A DNA stretch of 32,120 nt. Source: Lachnospiraceae bacterium (lineage in GTDB: Bacteria > Bacillota > Clostridia > Lachnospirales > Lachnospiraceae). Location: assembly GCA_016284355.1 (NCBI GenBank), contig JAEEOQ010000096.1:1-32120 (forward strand), read 5' to 3'. Under the pieces are notes generated by a model. It saw only the letters and a list, made by a program, of their open reading frames with translations, ran no database searches and was not told where the DNA came from. Shown here in pieces: positions 24,807 through 32,120 of this stretch; within the stretch, counting starts at the first letter, position 1; every line of letters begins with the position of its first letter. The position numbers and the translations under genes are program-made.

Positions 24807-26982
24807 CGAAATCTAAATCCCCTTTTTTCTTCTTTCTAACCTTAACTACTATAACCACTACTGCTGCAACAACTGCTGCTGCGCCAACGCCTATGGCGAT
24901 CCATGCCCATAAAGGAAGACCCTTTTTAGCTCCTTCTTCAGGCATCATGCCGTCTTCAAAGCCCATGTTTCCGTCCTCAAAGCCCATGTTGCCATCATCT
25001 ATCATTCCGCCATCATCTATAATAGCGCCGCCCATATCCTGTACGTCTGCGCTAAACGGCATTTCGTAAGTTGATGGGTTTCCATTGCCGTCTTCGTAAG
25101 AAATGATAAGTGTACCTGAGCAGGTTCCGCCCATAGTAGGAGTAACATCCATTTCCCATGTCTGGCCGGTTCCCGACTCAACATTACCGATCATAAGCAT
25201 TGCGCCGTTTGTAGTAAAGTCACCCTCTACTGTAGCTGTAACATTGTAAAGAGGTGATTTACCCATATTGTAAAACTCAAATGACATTGTTGTGCTCTCA
25301 TTTGATTTTGGCTGCTCCCAGGTACCAACCTGAATGTTGTTTACCATAGGTCTGTCATTTGAATATACAGGAATCTTAAGTGTCTCTGTGATCTTGTTTG
25401 AAAGTGAAGTAACATTCTTCTTTTCGTCAAGACCGGCATACTCGTAATCAAACTCAATATTGATATCGTATCCGCCTGTTGCAACGTCTCCCTTTACTCT
25501 TAAAGGAATCGTGCACTCTTTTTCTTCTCCGCCTGCAAGGCTCTCGATAAGGAAGCTTGCACTTCCCTGGATAATAGAGAATGTGTTGTCTGCTGAAGAA
25601 GAAACTGTTACCTTAATGTTTTCTGCCTTTGCACTGCTGTGTGTATTTTTAACTCTGAAAGTAAAATCAAACTCAGAACCTGCCATAAGCTTTTCTACGC
25701 CGGTGCTGTAATCCATAACGAGAAGCTTTGGCATACCGCTTGTGGTAGGAGCTGCTGTCTTGCTCTTAACATCTGCGTAAATAGTAACTGTGTCTGAAAG
25801 AGTACTTCCGGTAGCTGTTGTATAAGTTACTTTAAGTGTAAGTGGCTTGCTTCCTGAAACGATCTCATCAGGAGCTTTAAACTTAAATGATGCGTTCTTG
25901 CTCTTTCCTGATTTGAGGTTTCCAAGCTCAACTTTGTTATAGAAGAAATCAGGAATAAATCCTGCTGTGTCATATCCGTCAATCTGTACTACCACATCTG
26001 ATACGTTTTCATCTGAAGTATTCTTATATGTAAGGTTTACGGTAAAATTATCGCCGTCTGCTATAACCTTTGGCATAGAAGCAGACATAAGTCTTACCGC
26101 ACCGATCATAACCTGCTTTTCGTCGTCTTTGCCTGCTGTCTGGATATAAACAGGAAGCTCTTCCTCATAGGTCTTTCCGTCAACCTTAAAAGAAATATGC
26201 GCATTTACCTGCTGAACTGCCGTGGTTAATCCCATACCTGCACGAAGAGCAAAATCAGCACTGCCGCTCTTACCTGATGCAATATCGCCGACCTTTACTT
26301 CATTAAAATAGGAATCCGGCATAAATCCTGCATCTGTAAGTTTTTCAAGAATTACTGAAACCTCATCTGCCTCAAGTTCACCTTTGTTCTGGAACTTGAT
26401 GCCAACCATAAAGCTGTCTTCAGGCTTTACCATATCAGGTACATCAGTCTTTGTGATAACGAATGTAGGGAAAGCCTTTTCTTTTGTTACCTTAAAAGCA
26501 AACGGTGAAGGCTGCTCAAGATCTACAGTAATGTAGTTATTAAAACTGTCTGTGGTAACAAAGCTGACAGGAATACCCTTGTGGTCTGTTCCATCGTATG
26601 TACCTTTTCTTGCTGCCTCGCTTACCTTTACCTGAAATTCAAGGTAAGTAACCTTTGCTATTGAAAGCATTGTAAGGTTTGTAGCCTCTTTCATATCATC
26701 TCTTGAAAGCTTGATATCGCTTACAAGCTCAAAAGGTGTTCCGCTAAAATCAATCTTTATTACTGGATTCTTTATGGTGTAAGAACTAACTCTTACCGGA
26801 AGTTTAACATCTACTGTCTGACCCGGCTCTACCTCAATAGGATCGATATAGCCGTATATCTTTGCGTCAGGTACCGTAGGTGTATAATCTGCGGCCTTTG
26901 CAGGAACGCTTCCCGCAAATACAACTGCAAGCATAAGTAACACGCTAAACAGTCTCGTCAGTTTTTTGCTCATCTTGTTCAT
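24793..26982 (-). CDS. Secreted CARDB-like multi-domain protein with C-terminal membrane anchor
   Basis: 729 residues. A signal peptide (cleavage probably after AKA near 30) and a single C-terminal span (about 690-712) followed by RKKKKGDLDFDEDD place the bulk outside the cell. At least four related beta-sandwich units of CARDB/NEW3 type are seen, with repeating motifs such as GFMPDSYFNEVKVGDIASGKS (about 220-240) and GFIPDFFYNKVELGNLKSGKS. An acidic linker with tandem NMGFEDG repeats precedes the anchor. It is probably the extracytoplasmic partner of the ABC permease encoded next. It overlaps the ATPase gene by 38 bases and the permease gene by 14. GGAGG lies 12 bases before the ATG. Confidence 0.85.
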   Translation of the reverse strand: MNKMSKKLTRLFSVLLMLAVVFAGSVPAKAADYTPTVPDAKIYGYIDPIEVEPGQTVDVKLPVRVSSYTIKNPVIKIDFSGTPFELVSDIKLSRDDMKEATNLTMLSIAKVTYLEFQVKVSEAARKGTYDGTDHKGIPVSFVTTDSFNNYITVDLEQPSPFAFKVTKEKAFPTFVITKTDVPDMVKPEDSFMVGIKFQNKGELEADEVSVILEKLTDAGFMPDSYFNEVKVGDIASGKSGSADFALRAGMGLTTAVQQVNAHISFKVDGKTYEEELPVYIQTAGKDDEKQVMIGAVRLMSASMPKVIADGDNFTVNLTYKNTSDENVSDVVVQIDGYDTAGFIPDFFYNKVELGNLKSGKSKNASFKFKAPDEIVSGSKPLTLKVTYTTATGSTLSDTVTIYADVKSKTAAPTTSGMPKLLVMDYSTGVEKLMAGSEFDFTFRVKNTHSSAKAENIKVTVSSSADNTFSIIQGSASFLIESLAGGEEKECTIPLRVKGDVATGGYDINIEFDYEYAGLDEKKNVTSLSNKITETLKIPVYSNDRPMVNNIQVGTWEQPKSNESTTMSFEFYNMGKSPLYNVTATVEGDFTTNGAMLMIGNVESGTGQTWEMDVTPTMGGTCSGTLIISYEDGNGNPSTYEMPFSADVQDMGGAIIDDGGMIDDGNMGFEDGNMGFEDGMMPEEGAKKGLPLWAWIAIGVGAAAVVAAVVVIVVKVRKKKKGDLDFDEDD
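24950..25027. repeat. Short in-frame tandem repeats in the CARDB-like gene
   Basis: Two 21-base units (24950-24970 and 24971-24991, two mismatches) are followed by two 18-base units (24992-25009 and 25010-25027). They encode repeats of GNMGFED and IIDDGGM type in the acidic linker before the membrane anchor. Such units can change in number by slippage without breaking the frame. Confidence 0.75.
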
Positions 26983-27847
26983 TTTCTTTCTTATCCTCCG
27001 TATTTTCTGTCTTTGCTTCTTTTTTATGACCTGCAGCCTTTAAAGCTTTTGCCTCTTCTTTGCGTCTCTTTGCTTCTTTGGCTTTTTCAATCTTTTCCAT
27101 CTTTTCGATTTCGGCACGTCTACTTGCTTCCATCTGTTCGTTTAGTATCTCTTCGTCAGTCTTTCTGACCTCCACATCGACTATCTTGCCATCAGAGACT
27201 CTTATTATCTTGTCTCCGTATTCTGCAAGTCTCGGGTCATGTGTAACCATAACGATGGTCTGCTTGTTACGTCTTGCAAGATCATGTATAAGGTCCATAA
27301 CCTCCATAGTGGTCTTGGTATCAAGGTTTCCTGTAGGCTCGTCGGCAAATACTATCTGCGGATTTGCAACAAAGGCTCTTGCGATACCTACACGCTGCTG
27401 CTGTCCACCTGACATTTCCTTTGGCTTGTGATAAAGTCTTTCTCCAAGGCCAACGCGTTTAAGCATCCTTATTGCCATTTTCTTACGTTTCCCCGCAGGG
27501 ACTCTCTTAAAAATAAGCGGAAATTCTACATTTTCAAGAGCATTCATACTACCGATAAGGTTATATGCCTGAAAGACAAAGCCAAGATAATTCTGTCTGA
27601 ATTTAGCAAGCTTGGTCTCGTTAAGCTTTACCACATCTTCCCCTTTGATAATAATGGAACCCTTTGAAGCCTTCTCAATACCTGCCATGAGGTTAAGAAG
27701 GGTTGATTTACCGGAACCGGATGTTCCCAGTAAGCAACAAAATTCTCCCTCTCTGATGGTAAAGTTCACGCCGTTTACCGCGTATATTTTTTCTTTACCC
27801 ATGTGATAGACTTTTTTAAGGTCCTTCACCTCTATTATGTTGTTCAA
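26945..27847 (-). CDS. MacB/LolD-type ABC ATPase with charged C-terminal tail
   Basis: 300 residues, about 70 longer than the usual family core. Walker A GTSGSGKST at 41-49, signature MSGGQQQR at 145-152, Walker B IVFADEP at 165-171, and switch histidine H203 in VTHDPR. It is of the MacB/LolD class that drives FtsX-type permeases. From about 229 the tail is a lysine/glutamate-rich helix (KAKEAKRRKEEAKALKA), perhaps a coiled coil for binding a partner. The TTG start at 27847 is supported by GAGGTG seven bases upstream. It is the first gene of the four-gene ABC operon and overlaps the next gene by 38 bases. Confidence 0.93.
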   Translation of the reverse strand: MNNIIEVKDLKKVYHMGKEKIYAVNGVNFTIREGEFCCLLGTSGSGKSTLLNLMAGIEKASKGSIIIKGEDVVKLNETKLAKFRQNYLGFVFQAYNLIGSMNALENVEFPLIFKRVPAGKRKKMAIRMLKRVGLGERLYHKPKEMSGGQQQRVGIARAFVANPQIVFADEPTGNLDTKTTMEVMDLIHDLARRNKQTIVMVTHDPRLAEYGDKIIRVSDGKIVDVEVRKTDEEILNEQMEASRRAEIEKMEKIEKAKEAKRRKEEAKALKAAGHKKEAKTENTEDKKENEQDEQKTDETV

Positions 27848-27878
27848 AGTTTATCACCTCTCTCCAAATAACAATTCT

Positions 27879-27908
27879 ACTATAATAAAACTAAATATAC
27901 CATTACAA
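27879..27908 (-). promoter_or_regulatory. Predicted promoter of the MacB-type ABC operon
   Basis: TATAGT (-10, 27884-27879) with TTGTAA (-35, 27908-27903) at 18 bases; an alternative -10, TATTAT, lies at 27887-27882. Box 2 for the response regulator begins three bases upstream of the -35, the usual place for an activator. Confidence 0.5.
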
Positions 27909-27910
27909 AG

Positions 27911-27929
27911 TTCTTAAGATTTTCTTACA
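27911..27929. promoter_or_regulatory. Candidate response-regulator binding box 2
   Basis: TTCTTA at 27911-27916 and TTCTTA at 27922-27927 form a perfect 6-N5-6 direct repeat, the spacing of OmpR-family sites. The 17 bases 27913-27929 are identical to 9664-9680 in front of the response-regulator gene. It lies immediately upstream of the -35 of the ABC operon. Confidence 0.55.
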
Positions 27930-27955
27930 ATCAGTATAAATATTCATTTTTTTAT

Positions 27956-27985
27956 AAAAAAAGAGATGCCTACCTTAAGCATCTC
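27956..27985 (-). terminator. Rho-independent terminator overlapping the AI-2E transporter stop codon
   Basis: GAGATGC at 27985-27979 pairs with GCATCTC at 27969-27963 on the minus strand, followed by seven T (27962-27956). The stop codon at 27977-27975 lies in the loop, so the upstream arm is part of the coding sequence. Confidence 0.85.
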
Positions 27986-29174
27986 CTTCATTTTCATTCA
28001 TTTTTGCCTGTTTTTTTGCTATTCTGTTTTCAATCACTCTGTTAAACATGATCTTAACAAGGGCTCCGCAAGGAACAGCAAGGAGCATGCCAAGAAATCC
28101 ACCAATAGCACTTCCGACAATAAGTGATACCACAACAATAAGCGGATGTATCTGGATACTGTTGCTAAGAAGCTTAGGATTTATAAGGTTTCCGTCGAGG
28201 GTCTGTACAAGGAAGAGAATGATAATAGCAATAATAAGCTTTTTAAAGTCTCCTCCCACAAGACATACAACACCTGTCATACCGTAAGCAACCACAGGGC
28301 CAAGATACGGGATAAGGTTGCCGATACCTGCGCAGATACCGATAACTATGGCAAATCTGACTCCTATAATACTAAGTACTACGCTTATAACAACCATCAT
28401 AAAAAGGGCATCGATAAGCTGTCCTCTTATATACCCTGAAAAAACGGTGTCGGCGTCGTTAAAAAAGGTATGCATCCTTTTGTTTGCCTTTTCTGAAAGA
28501 AAAGCCTCAGATACTTTCTTCCAGTATTTTATAAGGCCTCTGCCATCTGCAAGGAAATAGATCCCGATGATAAGTGTAAAAATAGTTGTGGTAAAGATGC
28601 CTGTAATATTCGTAAGCGAAATAAGCATTCCTTTGCCAAGATTACCTGCCCAGGAAACAAGCCTGCCGCTAAGAGCCGTAACGTATCTTTGAACTGTATC
28701 GGACTCTATATCAAGGGTCTGGAGCTTAAGTATAGCCTGGCGGTAAAGGTCATTTACCACAGACCTTGTGTTGTTTATAAGGTCTATAATCTCGTCTATT
28801 GTAGCAAGGGTAAATGTCTTTGTAATAGATGAAATAAGTACGGAAAAAATGCCCACAACCGTTAATACCGCTATCATTACGGTAATAAGAACTGCAAGAT
28901 TCCTGCAGTTCTTACCACGTTTTCTGTTAAATTTTAAGTTTTCAAGTTTTACCTGCCAGAAGTCGCAAAGCGGATCTAAAAGATAAGCAAATACAAAAGC
29001 AAATACAAGAGGTCTTAGAACCTTAAGTATCCATTTGATCTGCCCCGTTATTACTTTAAATGCTGCGGAGTAGTTTCTGGCCACGAGGGATAAAACGTAG
29101 ACAATAACGCATGTTGCGATAACATACAGAGATATCTGCGTATACCTCGGATTCATCTTTTCTTTGATCTTCAT
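27975..29174 (-). CDS. AI-2E family transporter
   Basis: 399 residues with about seven to eight hydrophobic segments: two near the start, two flanking a long central loop (about 145-200), and a closely spaced C-terminal group. The conserved C-terminal part GICAGIGNLIPYLGPVVAYG and DGNLINPKLLSNSIQIHPL is the AI-2E (PF01594) signature, with KIMFNRV near the end. Members export autoinducer-2 or small ions and are secondary transporters. The substrate here is undetermined. The start lies nine bases after the cytidylate-kinase-like stop with a poor ribosome site, so it depends on translation of the gene before it. Confidence 0.93.
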   Translation of the reverse strand: MKIKEKMNPRYTQISLYVIATCVIVYVLSLVARNYSAAFKVITGQIKWILKVLRPLVFAFVFAYLLDPLCDFWQVKLENLKFNRKRGKNCRNLAVLITVMIAVLTVVGIFSVLISSITKTFTLATIDEIIDLINNTRSVVNDLYRQAILKLQTLDIESDTVQRYVTALSGRLVSWAGNLGKGMLISLTNITGIFTTTIFTLIIGIYFLADGRGLIKYWKKVSEAFLSEKANKRMHTFFNDADTVFSGYIRGQLIDALFMMVVISVVLSIIGVRFAIVIGICAGIGNLIPYLGPVVAYGMTGVVCLVGGDFKKLIIAIIILFLVQTLDGNLINPKLLSNSIQIHPLIVVVSLIVGSAIGGFLGMLLAVPCGALVKIMFNRVIENRIAKKQAKMNENEGDA

Positions 29175-29183
29175 AAGAAAGTA

Positions 29184-29801
29184 TTAATCATCCTGATGTT
29201 CTACAAAAAGTTTAATTACTTCTACTGTCTTGTCTATGCCGGCAAAGTCGCTCTGGATGGAAAGGTTGTAGTTGTAAACCTTGCCCCACTTGTCATTTGC
29301 ATGATAGCTGTAATAATTAGCACGGCGTTTGTCCATACGAAGTACAGAATCCTCTGCCTTTTCAGGAGAAACATTTTCGATGTCAATGGCACGCTGAACT
29401 CTAAACGGAAGCGATGCCCAGATAAAGATATTGATAACATTCTTTCTGTCTTTAAGTACGTAGTCCGCACATCTTCCCACTATTACACACGGACCCTCGT
29501 CAGCCACTTTTCTTATTACGTCTGACTGCGCAAGATAAATACGGTCGTCAAGGGAAAGCTGTGTGTAGCCTACGTCCTGTGTTCCGTAAACATTCATGCC
29601 CATCGCGATGGAATAAAGAAGTGAATTGGTAGCTTTACTTTCTGCCTTTTCAAAAGCTGCTTCGGAAAAACCGCTTTCTTTTGCGGCACGGCTGATTATC
29701 TCGTTATCATAAAACGGGATACCGAGCGCTTCTGCAAGCTTTCTTCCGATCTCTCTTCCGCCACTGCCAAACTGTCTGCTGATGGTGATGATCTTATTCA
29801 T
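29184..29801 (-). CDS. Cytidylate kinase-like family protein
   Basis: 205 residues. The P-loop is RQFGSGGREIGRKLA (about 9-23), followed by FYDNEII. The centre has IVGRCADYVL (about 106-115) and the LID-like region RMDKRRANYYSYH. This fits the Cytidylate_kin2 family, common in Clostridia as extra copies beside the housekeeping cmk. The family's substrate is not established; CMP phosphorylation is only suggested by homology. A GGGGGAA site precedes the ATG. It is followed closely by the AI-2E transporter gene and preceded by coaD with a 65-base gap. Confidence 0.88.
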   Translation of the reverse strand: MNKIITISRQFGSGGREIGRKLAEALGIPFYDNEIISRAAKESGFSEAAFEKAESKATNSLLYSIAMGMNVYGTQDVGYTQLSLDDRIYLAQSDVIRKVADEGPCVIVGRCADYVLKDRKNVINIFIWASLPFRVQRAIDIENVSPEKAEDSVLRMDKRRANYYSYHANDKWGKVYNYNLSIQSDFAGIDKTVEVIKLFVEHQDD

Positions 29802-29866
29802 ATCGATTCCCCCAATCTTTTATTAGGATAATTACATTTTAACATAAAAATGTCTGAAAATAAAGG

Positions 29867-30343
29867 CTATTCGAACTTCTCTTTTAGTTTTTTGTTAACT
29901 ATAGCAGGAACAAATCTCGCAACGTCCTCATGATAAGATGCAAGTTCCTTCACAATAGTTGAAGAAAGGAACGCATATTCAAGAGAAGTCGTAAGGAACA
30001 TAGTCTCTATATACGGGCAGAGAGCCCTGTTTGTCTGGGCTATCTGCATTTCGTTCTCATAGTCTGTTACCGCGCGCAGGCCCCTTACTATAACATTTGC
30101 ATCGTATTTCATGGCAAAGTCAACAGTCAGTCCTTCAAAGGTAACAACCTTTACATTTGAAATGTCTTTAACGGTTTCGTTAAGAAGTTCAAGTCTTTCA
30201 TCCATATCAAACAAAGGCTTTTTTGCCTTATTTACAAGGATGCCGACTATAAGCTCGTCAACTATGCCTGCCGATCTTTTAATAATATCAAGATGTCCTA
30301 AAGTTACAGGATCAAAAGACCCCGGGTATACTGCACGTACCAT
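29867..30343 (-). CDS. coaD: Phosphopantetheine adenylyltransferase
   Basis: 158 residues, the standard length. The nucleotidyltransferase motif [13 protein letters not shown] has the TxGH residues T14 to H17; [19 protein letters not shown] lies in the middle and the ISSTIVKE-like motif reads LSSTIVKEL (about 126-134). It transfers AMP from ATP to 4'-phosphopantetheine in coenzyme A synthesis, in the cytoplasm. AAAAGGAG precedes the ATG. No rsmD is seen next to it; instead an MFS transporter gene lies 47 bases upstream, with no terminator between. Confidence 0.97.
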   Translation of the reverse strand: MVRAVYPGSFDPVTLGHLDIIKRSAGIVDELIVGILVNKAKKPLFDMDERLELLNETVKDISNVKVVTFEGLTVDFAMKYDANVIVRGLRAVTDYENEMQIAQTNRALCPYIETMFLTTSLEYAFLSSTIVKELASYHEDVARFVPAIVNKKLKEKFE

Positions 30344-30390
30344 TTTTATCTCCTTTTAATTAACACAATACTTGCCCCAAAAACAAAATA

Positions 30391-31833
30391 TCAGTCTTCT
30401 CCGTCAAGAGCCTCAAGGCCCTTTGCATTTGCCACTTTATTTGCTTTTATGTTCTTAACAAGAAGCGTAAATACAATACAGCTTGTCATAGTAAGAAGGC
30501 AAGCATAAACAGGAAGCGCTCTCCATGCTCCCGTCATATTAAATACAAAGCCAAGAAGCACAGGTGTAACGGTCTGTGCCGACATGCTGGCTGAGTAATA
30601 ATAACCTGTAAATTTTCCGATCTTCTTTGAAGAGCAAAGCTCCACGACCATAGGGAAAGAACAGTTGTGTACAAGAGCCATACCATAGCCCTTTATAGCC
30701 CATACCACATAAAGCAGCACAGGGAAAGCGTACTCTCCGTGAGCTCCCGTAACCACGCCTGTCGGTGCCACAAAGCACATTATGATAAGTCCTACAAATG
30801 TACAGGAAAGGCCTGCGGTTATAGTCCACTTTCTGCCAACCTTATCTGCTATATAGCCTGCAGTTGCAAAACCTATAACAGAAGCAAGTCCGCCAAGGAT
30901 TGTAAGGATCATGGTAGCACTTGATACCGAGTTAAGGTAATAGATAACATAGTTACCGATGTAGGTGCCGATAGCGTTATCTGACATAAACCAAAGGAAC
31001 TCAGCTCCAAGGATGGCAAGGAGCATTGTCTTGTTTTCTTTACTCATAGGCTTGTCATCATCAACCGGAGTTGCGATTGCGGCAAGCTTTTCGCCCTCTT
31101 CCATCTGGTCTTTCATCTCTACCGCAAGCTTGTTTTCCTTAACTGTAAAGAAAAGAACAAGAGCTGAGATAACCATAAGTATCGAAGCCACGATAAAAGG
31201 TATCTCTATAGTCCATACCTTTCTTGCTTCGTCTGCCGCGTTGATGTAGTCTGAAAGCTTAAGAAAGATTCCAAGTACTGTAGCTGCAGCGCCGCCAAAG
31301 TAGCCCATTATATTGATAACACCGTTTGCCTTTGCGCGAAGCGGCTTTGGTGTGATATCCGGCATAAGCGCAACGGCAGGGTTACGATACATCATCATAA
31401 ACATAAGGACGATGGCCATCATAACTACCATACCGGCTATATTATTCTGATGGAAAAACAAAGGGATAAACGGGAAAGCTACAGCCGCCACAAATGTACC
31501 CGTAAGGATATAAGGCATACGCTTTCCTATCGGAGTTTTTGTTTTATCTGATAAATTACCAAATATAGGAAGTAAGATAAGAGCCGCCAGATTATCGCAG
31601 GCCATGATGATACCGACGATCCACTGAACGTTTAAGATCTTCTTTGGATCTCCTGCTTTAAGCTCTGCAGAAGAGAGCCCGTACATTCTTCTAGCGAAGA
31701 TATCTGTAAGAAAAGTAGGGCACCAGGAATCATATACCTGCCACAAAAGTAAGATGCCAAAAAAGGCAAAACCAATAAGAGCGGTACGCTTGTAATTAAG
31801 CTTAAGTCCTGTGCCGTTAGATTTGTTAGCCAT
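30391..31833 (-). CDS. MFS transporter, SLC45/GPH-like (probable sugar transporter)
   Basis: 480 residues from the ATG at 31833, chosen because AGGGGG lies nine bases upstream and MANKSNG begins a normal cytoplasmic N-terminus. The same frame stays open to 32049 but that part precedes the predicted promoter. About twelve membrane spans are seen. GNLSDKTKTPIGKRMP (92-107) is the loop motif of SLC45/GPH-type carriers, and VQWIVGIIMACDNLAALILLP just before it is also typical. It probably moves an oligosaccharide or disaccharide with a proton or cation. It stands upstream of coaD and may share a transcript. Confidence 0.9.
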   Translation of the reverse strand: MANKSNGTGLKLNYKRTALIGFAFFGILLLWQVYDSWCPTFLTDIFARRMYGLSSAELKAGDPKKILNVQWIVGIIMACDNLAALILLPIFGNLSDKTKTPIGKRMPYILTGTFVAAVAFPFIPLFFHQNNIAGMVVMMAIVLMFMMMYRNPAVALMPDITPKPLRAKANGVINIMGYFGGAAATVLGIFLKLSDYINAADEARKVWTIEIPFIVASILMVISALVLFFTVKENKLAVEMKDQMEEGEKLAAIATPVDDDKPMSKENKTMLLAILGAEFLWFMSDNAIGTYIGNYVIYYLNSVSSATMILTILGGLASVIGFATAGYIADKVGRKWTITAGLSCTFVGLIIMCFVAPTGVVTGAHGEYAFPVLLYVVWAIKGYGMALVHNCSFPMVVELCSSKKIGKFTGYYYSASMSAQTVTPVLLGFVFNMTGAWRALPVYACLLTMTSCIVFTLLVKNIKANKVANAKGLEALDGED

Positions 31834-31882
31834 AATAAAATGCCCCCTGAATAGATTATATAGTATCAAAATACCAAATTTA

Positions 31883-31911
31883 ATTATAATGCATTTTATT
31901 AAAGATAACAA
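31883..31911 (-). promoter_or_regulatory. Promoter of the MFS transporter gene
   Basis: TTGTTA (-35, 31911-31906), a 17-base spacer and a perfect TATAAT (-10, 31888-31883). The start codon is 50 bases downstream. The -35 lies inside a coding-like element. Confidence 0.8.
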
Positions 31912-32049
31912 GGGGCTTCCCGCCATTGCCGCGATCACTTTTCCGTTTTGAAAGTCGATAAATCCGTATTTTCTAAAAAGTCCCGTCGCTTTCCCTTTAA
32001 TGTGCATGCTCGCTTGAAACTTGTCAGATGGTATAAAAGATGATCTCAC
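31906..32049 (-). other. Coding-like element upstream of the MFS gene
   Basis: From GTG 32049 an open frame encodes a segment beginning RSSFIPSDKFQASMHIKGK, then TGLFRKYGFIDFQNGKVIAA and AGSPLL, which looks like real protein rather than random sequence. It reads in frame into the MFS gene, but the MFS promoter and ribosome site lie within or after it. I judge it a separate element: a small unannotated protein, a gene remnant, or part of a dispersed repeat of the group. No ribosome site of note precedes the GTG. Confidence 0.4.
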
Positions 32050-32061
32050 AGGTGGTCATGC

Positions 32062-32075
32062 GGTGCTTTCGCACC
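32062..32075. repeat. Short hairpin with GNRA-type loop
   Basis: GGTGC and GCACC pair around four bases (GAAA on the minus strand). It lies between the coding-like element and the terminal palindrome; flanking CATGC and GCATG may extend the fold. Confidence 0.5.
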
Positions 32076-32089
32076 TAAAAAATTATGCA

Positions 32090-32120
32090 TGTCACTCTTC
32101 AAGCTAGCTTGAGAGTAACA
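32090..32120. repeat. Long near-perfect palindrome at the window edge
   Basis: The last 31 bases read as an inverted repeat centred on AAGCTAGCTT, the arms differing by one substitution and one inserted base. It may continue beyond the window. It could be an operator, a terminator-like hairpin without a T-run in view, or the border of a repeat element. Confidence 0.55.

Noticed and set aside
29802-29866. Promoter between coaD and the cytidylate-kinase-like gene
   Set aside because: CAGACA and TAATTA at 16 bases are a poor match; read-through from coaD is as likely.
31834-32049. N-terminal extension of the MFS transporter
   Set aside because: A good ribosome site precedes ATG 31833 and a strong promoter lies inside the extension, so it is not part of the transporter.

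Overview
The window reads as chromosomal DNA of an anaerobic Clostridia bacterium, most likely family Lachnospiraceae and possibly Butyrivibrio or a close relative. The signs are AT-rich DNA with strong AGGAGG-type ribosome binding sites, GTG and TTG starts, a phenylalanine T-box before pheST, a GH3 beta-glucosidase with reversed domain order (known from Butyrivibrio and Ruminococcus), and small families typical of the group. Every supported gene lies on the minus strand, so transcription runs from high to low coordinates. No tRNA, rRNA, CRISPR array, transposase or phage gene was seen.

Region A (1-9.6 kb) is one tightly packed operon. It runs from an OmpR-type response regulator and its histidine kinase, through a large secreted/membrane protein, an ABC ATPase and an ABC-2 permease, to a membrane protein with a Gly/Ser/Glu-rich linker, a MoxR AAA+ ATPase, a DUF58 protein and the start of a BatA-like membrane protein cut by the window edge. 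Several genes overlap. It looks like a two-component-controlled envelope module.

Region B (9.7-16.5 kb) holds the GH3 beta-glucosidase with its own terminator, then a four-gene unit: HAD phosphatase, DUF1294 protein, secreted transglutaminase-like protein, and a Cache-type membrane sensor without a recognised output domain.

Region C (16.5-21 kb) has a 470-base intergenic stretch with a strong terminator, a candidate small RNA and a nested inverted-repeat element. After it come a small membrane protein coupled to pheT, then pheS, a complete T-box leader and its promoter. Region D (21-22.6 kb) is a chemoreceptor with a SigD-like and a SigA-like promoter.

Region E (22.7-27.9 kb) is an ABC operon: MacB-type ATPase, secreted CARDB-like protein with a C-terminal anchor, FtsX-type permease and SIMPL-domain protein. 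Its promoter carries a 17-base sequence identical to one in front of the response-regulator gene of region A, 18 kb away. This suggests that one two-component system controls both ABC modules and is the most interesting observation here.

Region F (28-32.1 kb) holds an AI-2E family transporter, a cytidylate-kinase-like protein, coaD and an SLC45/GPH-like MFS transporter. The MFS promoter lies at the end of a coding-like, possibly repeated element, and the window closes on a long palindrome.
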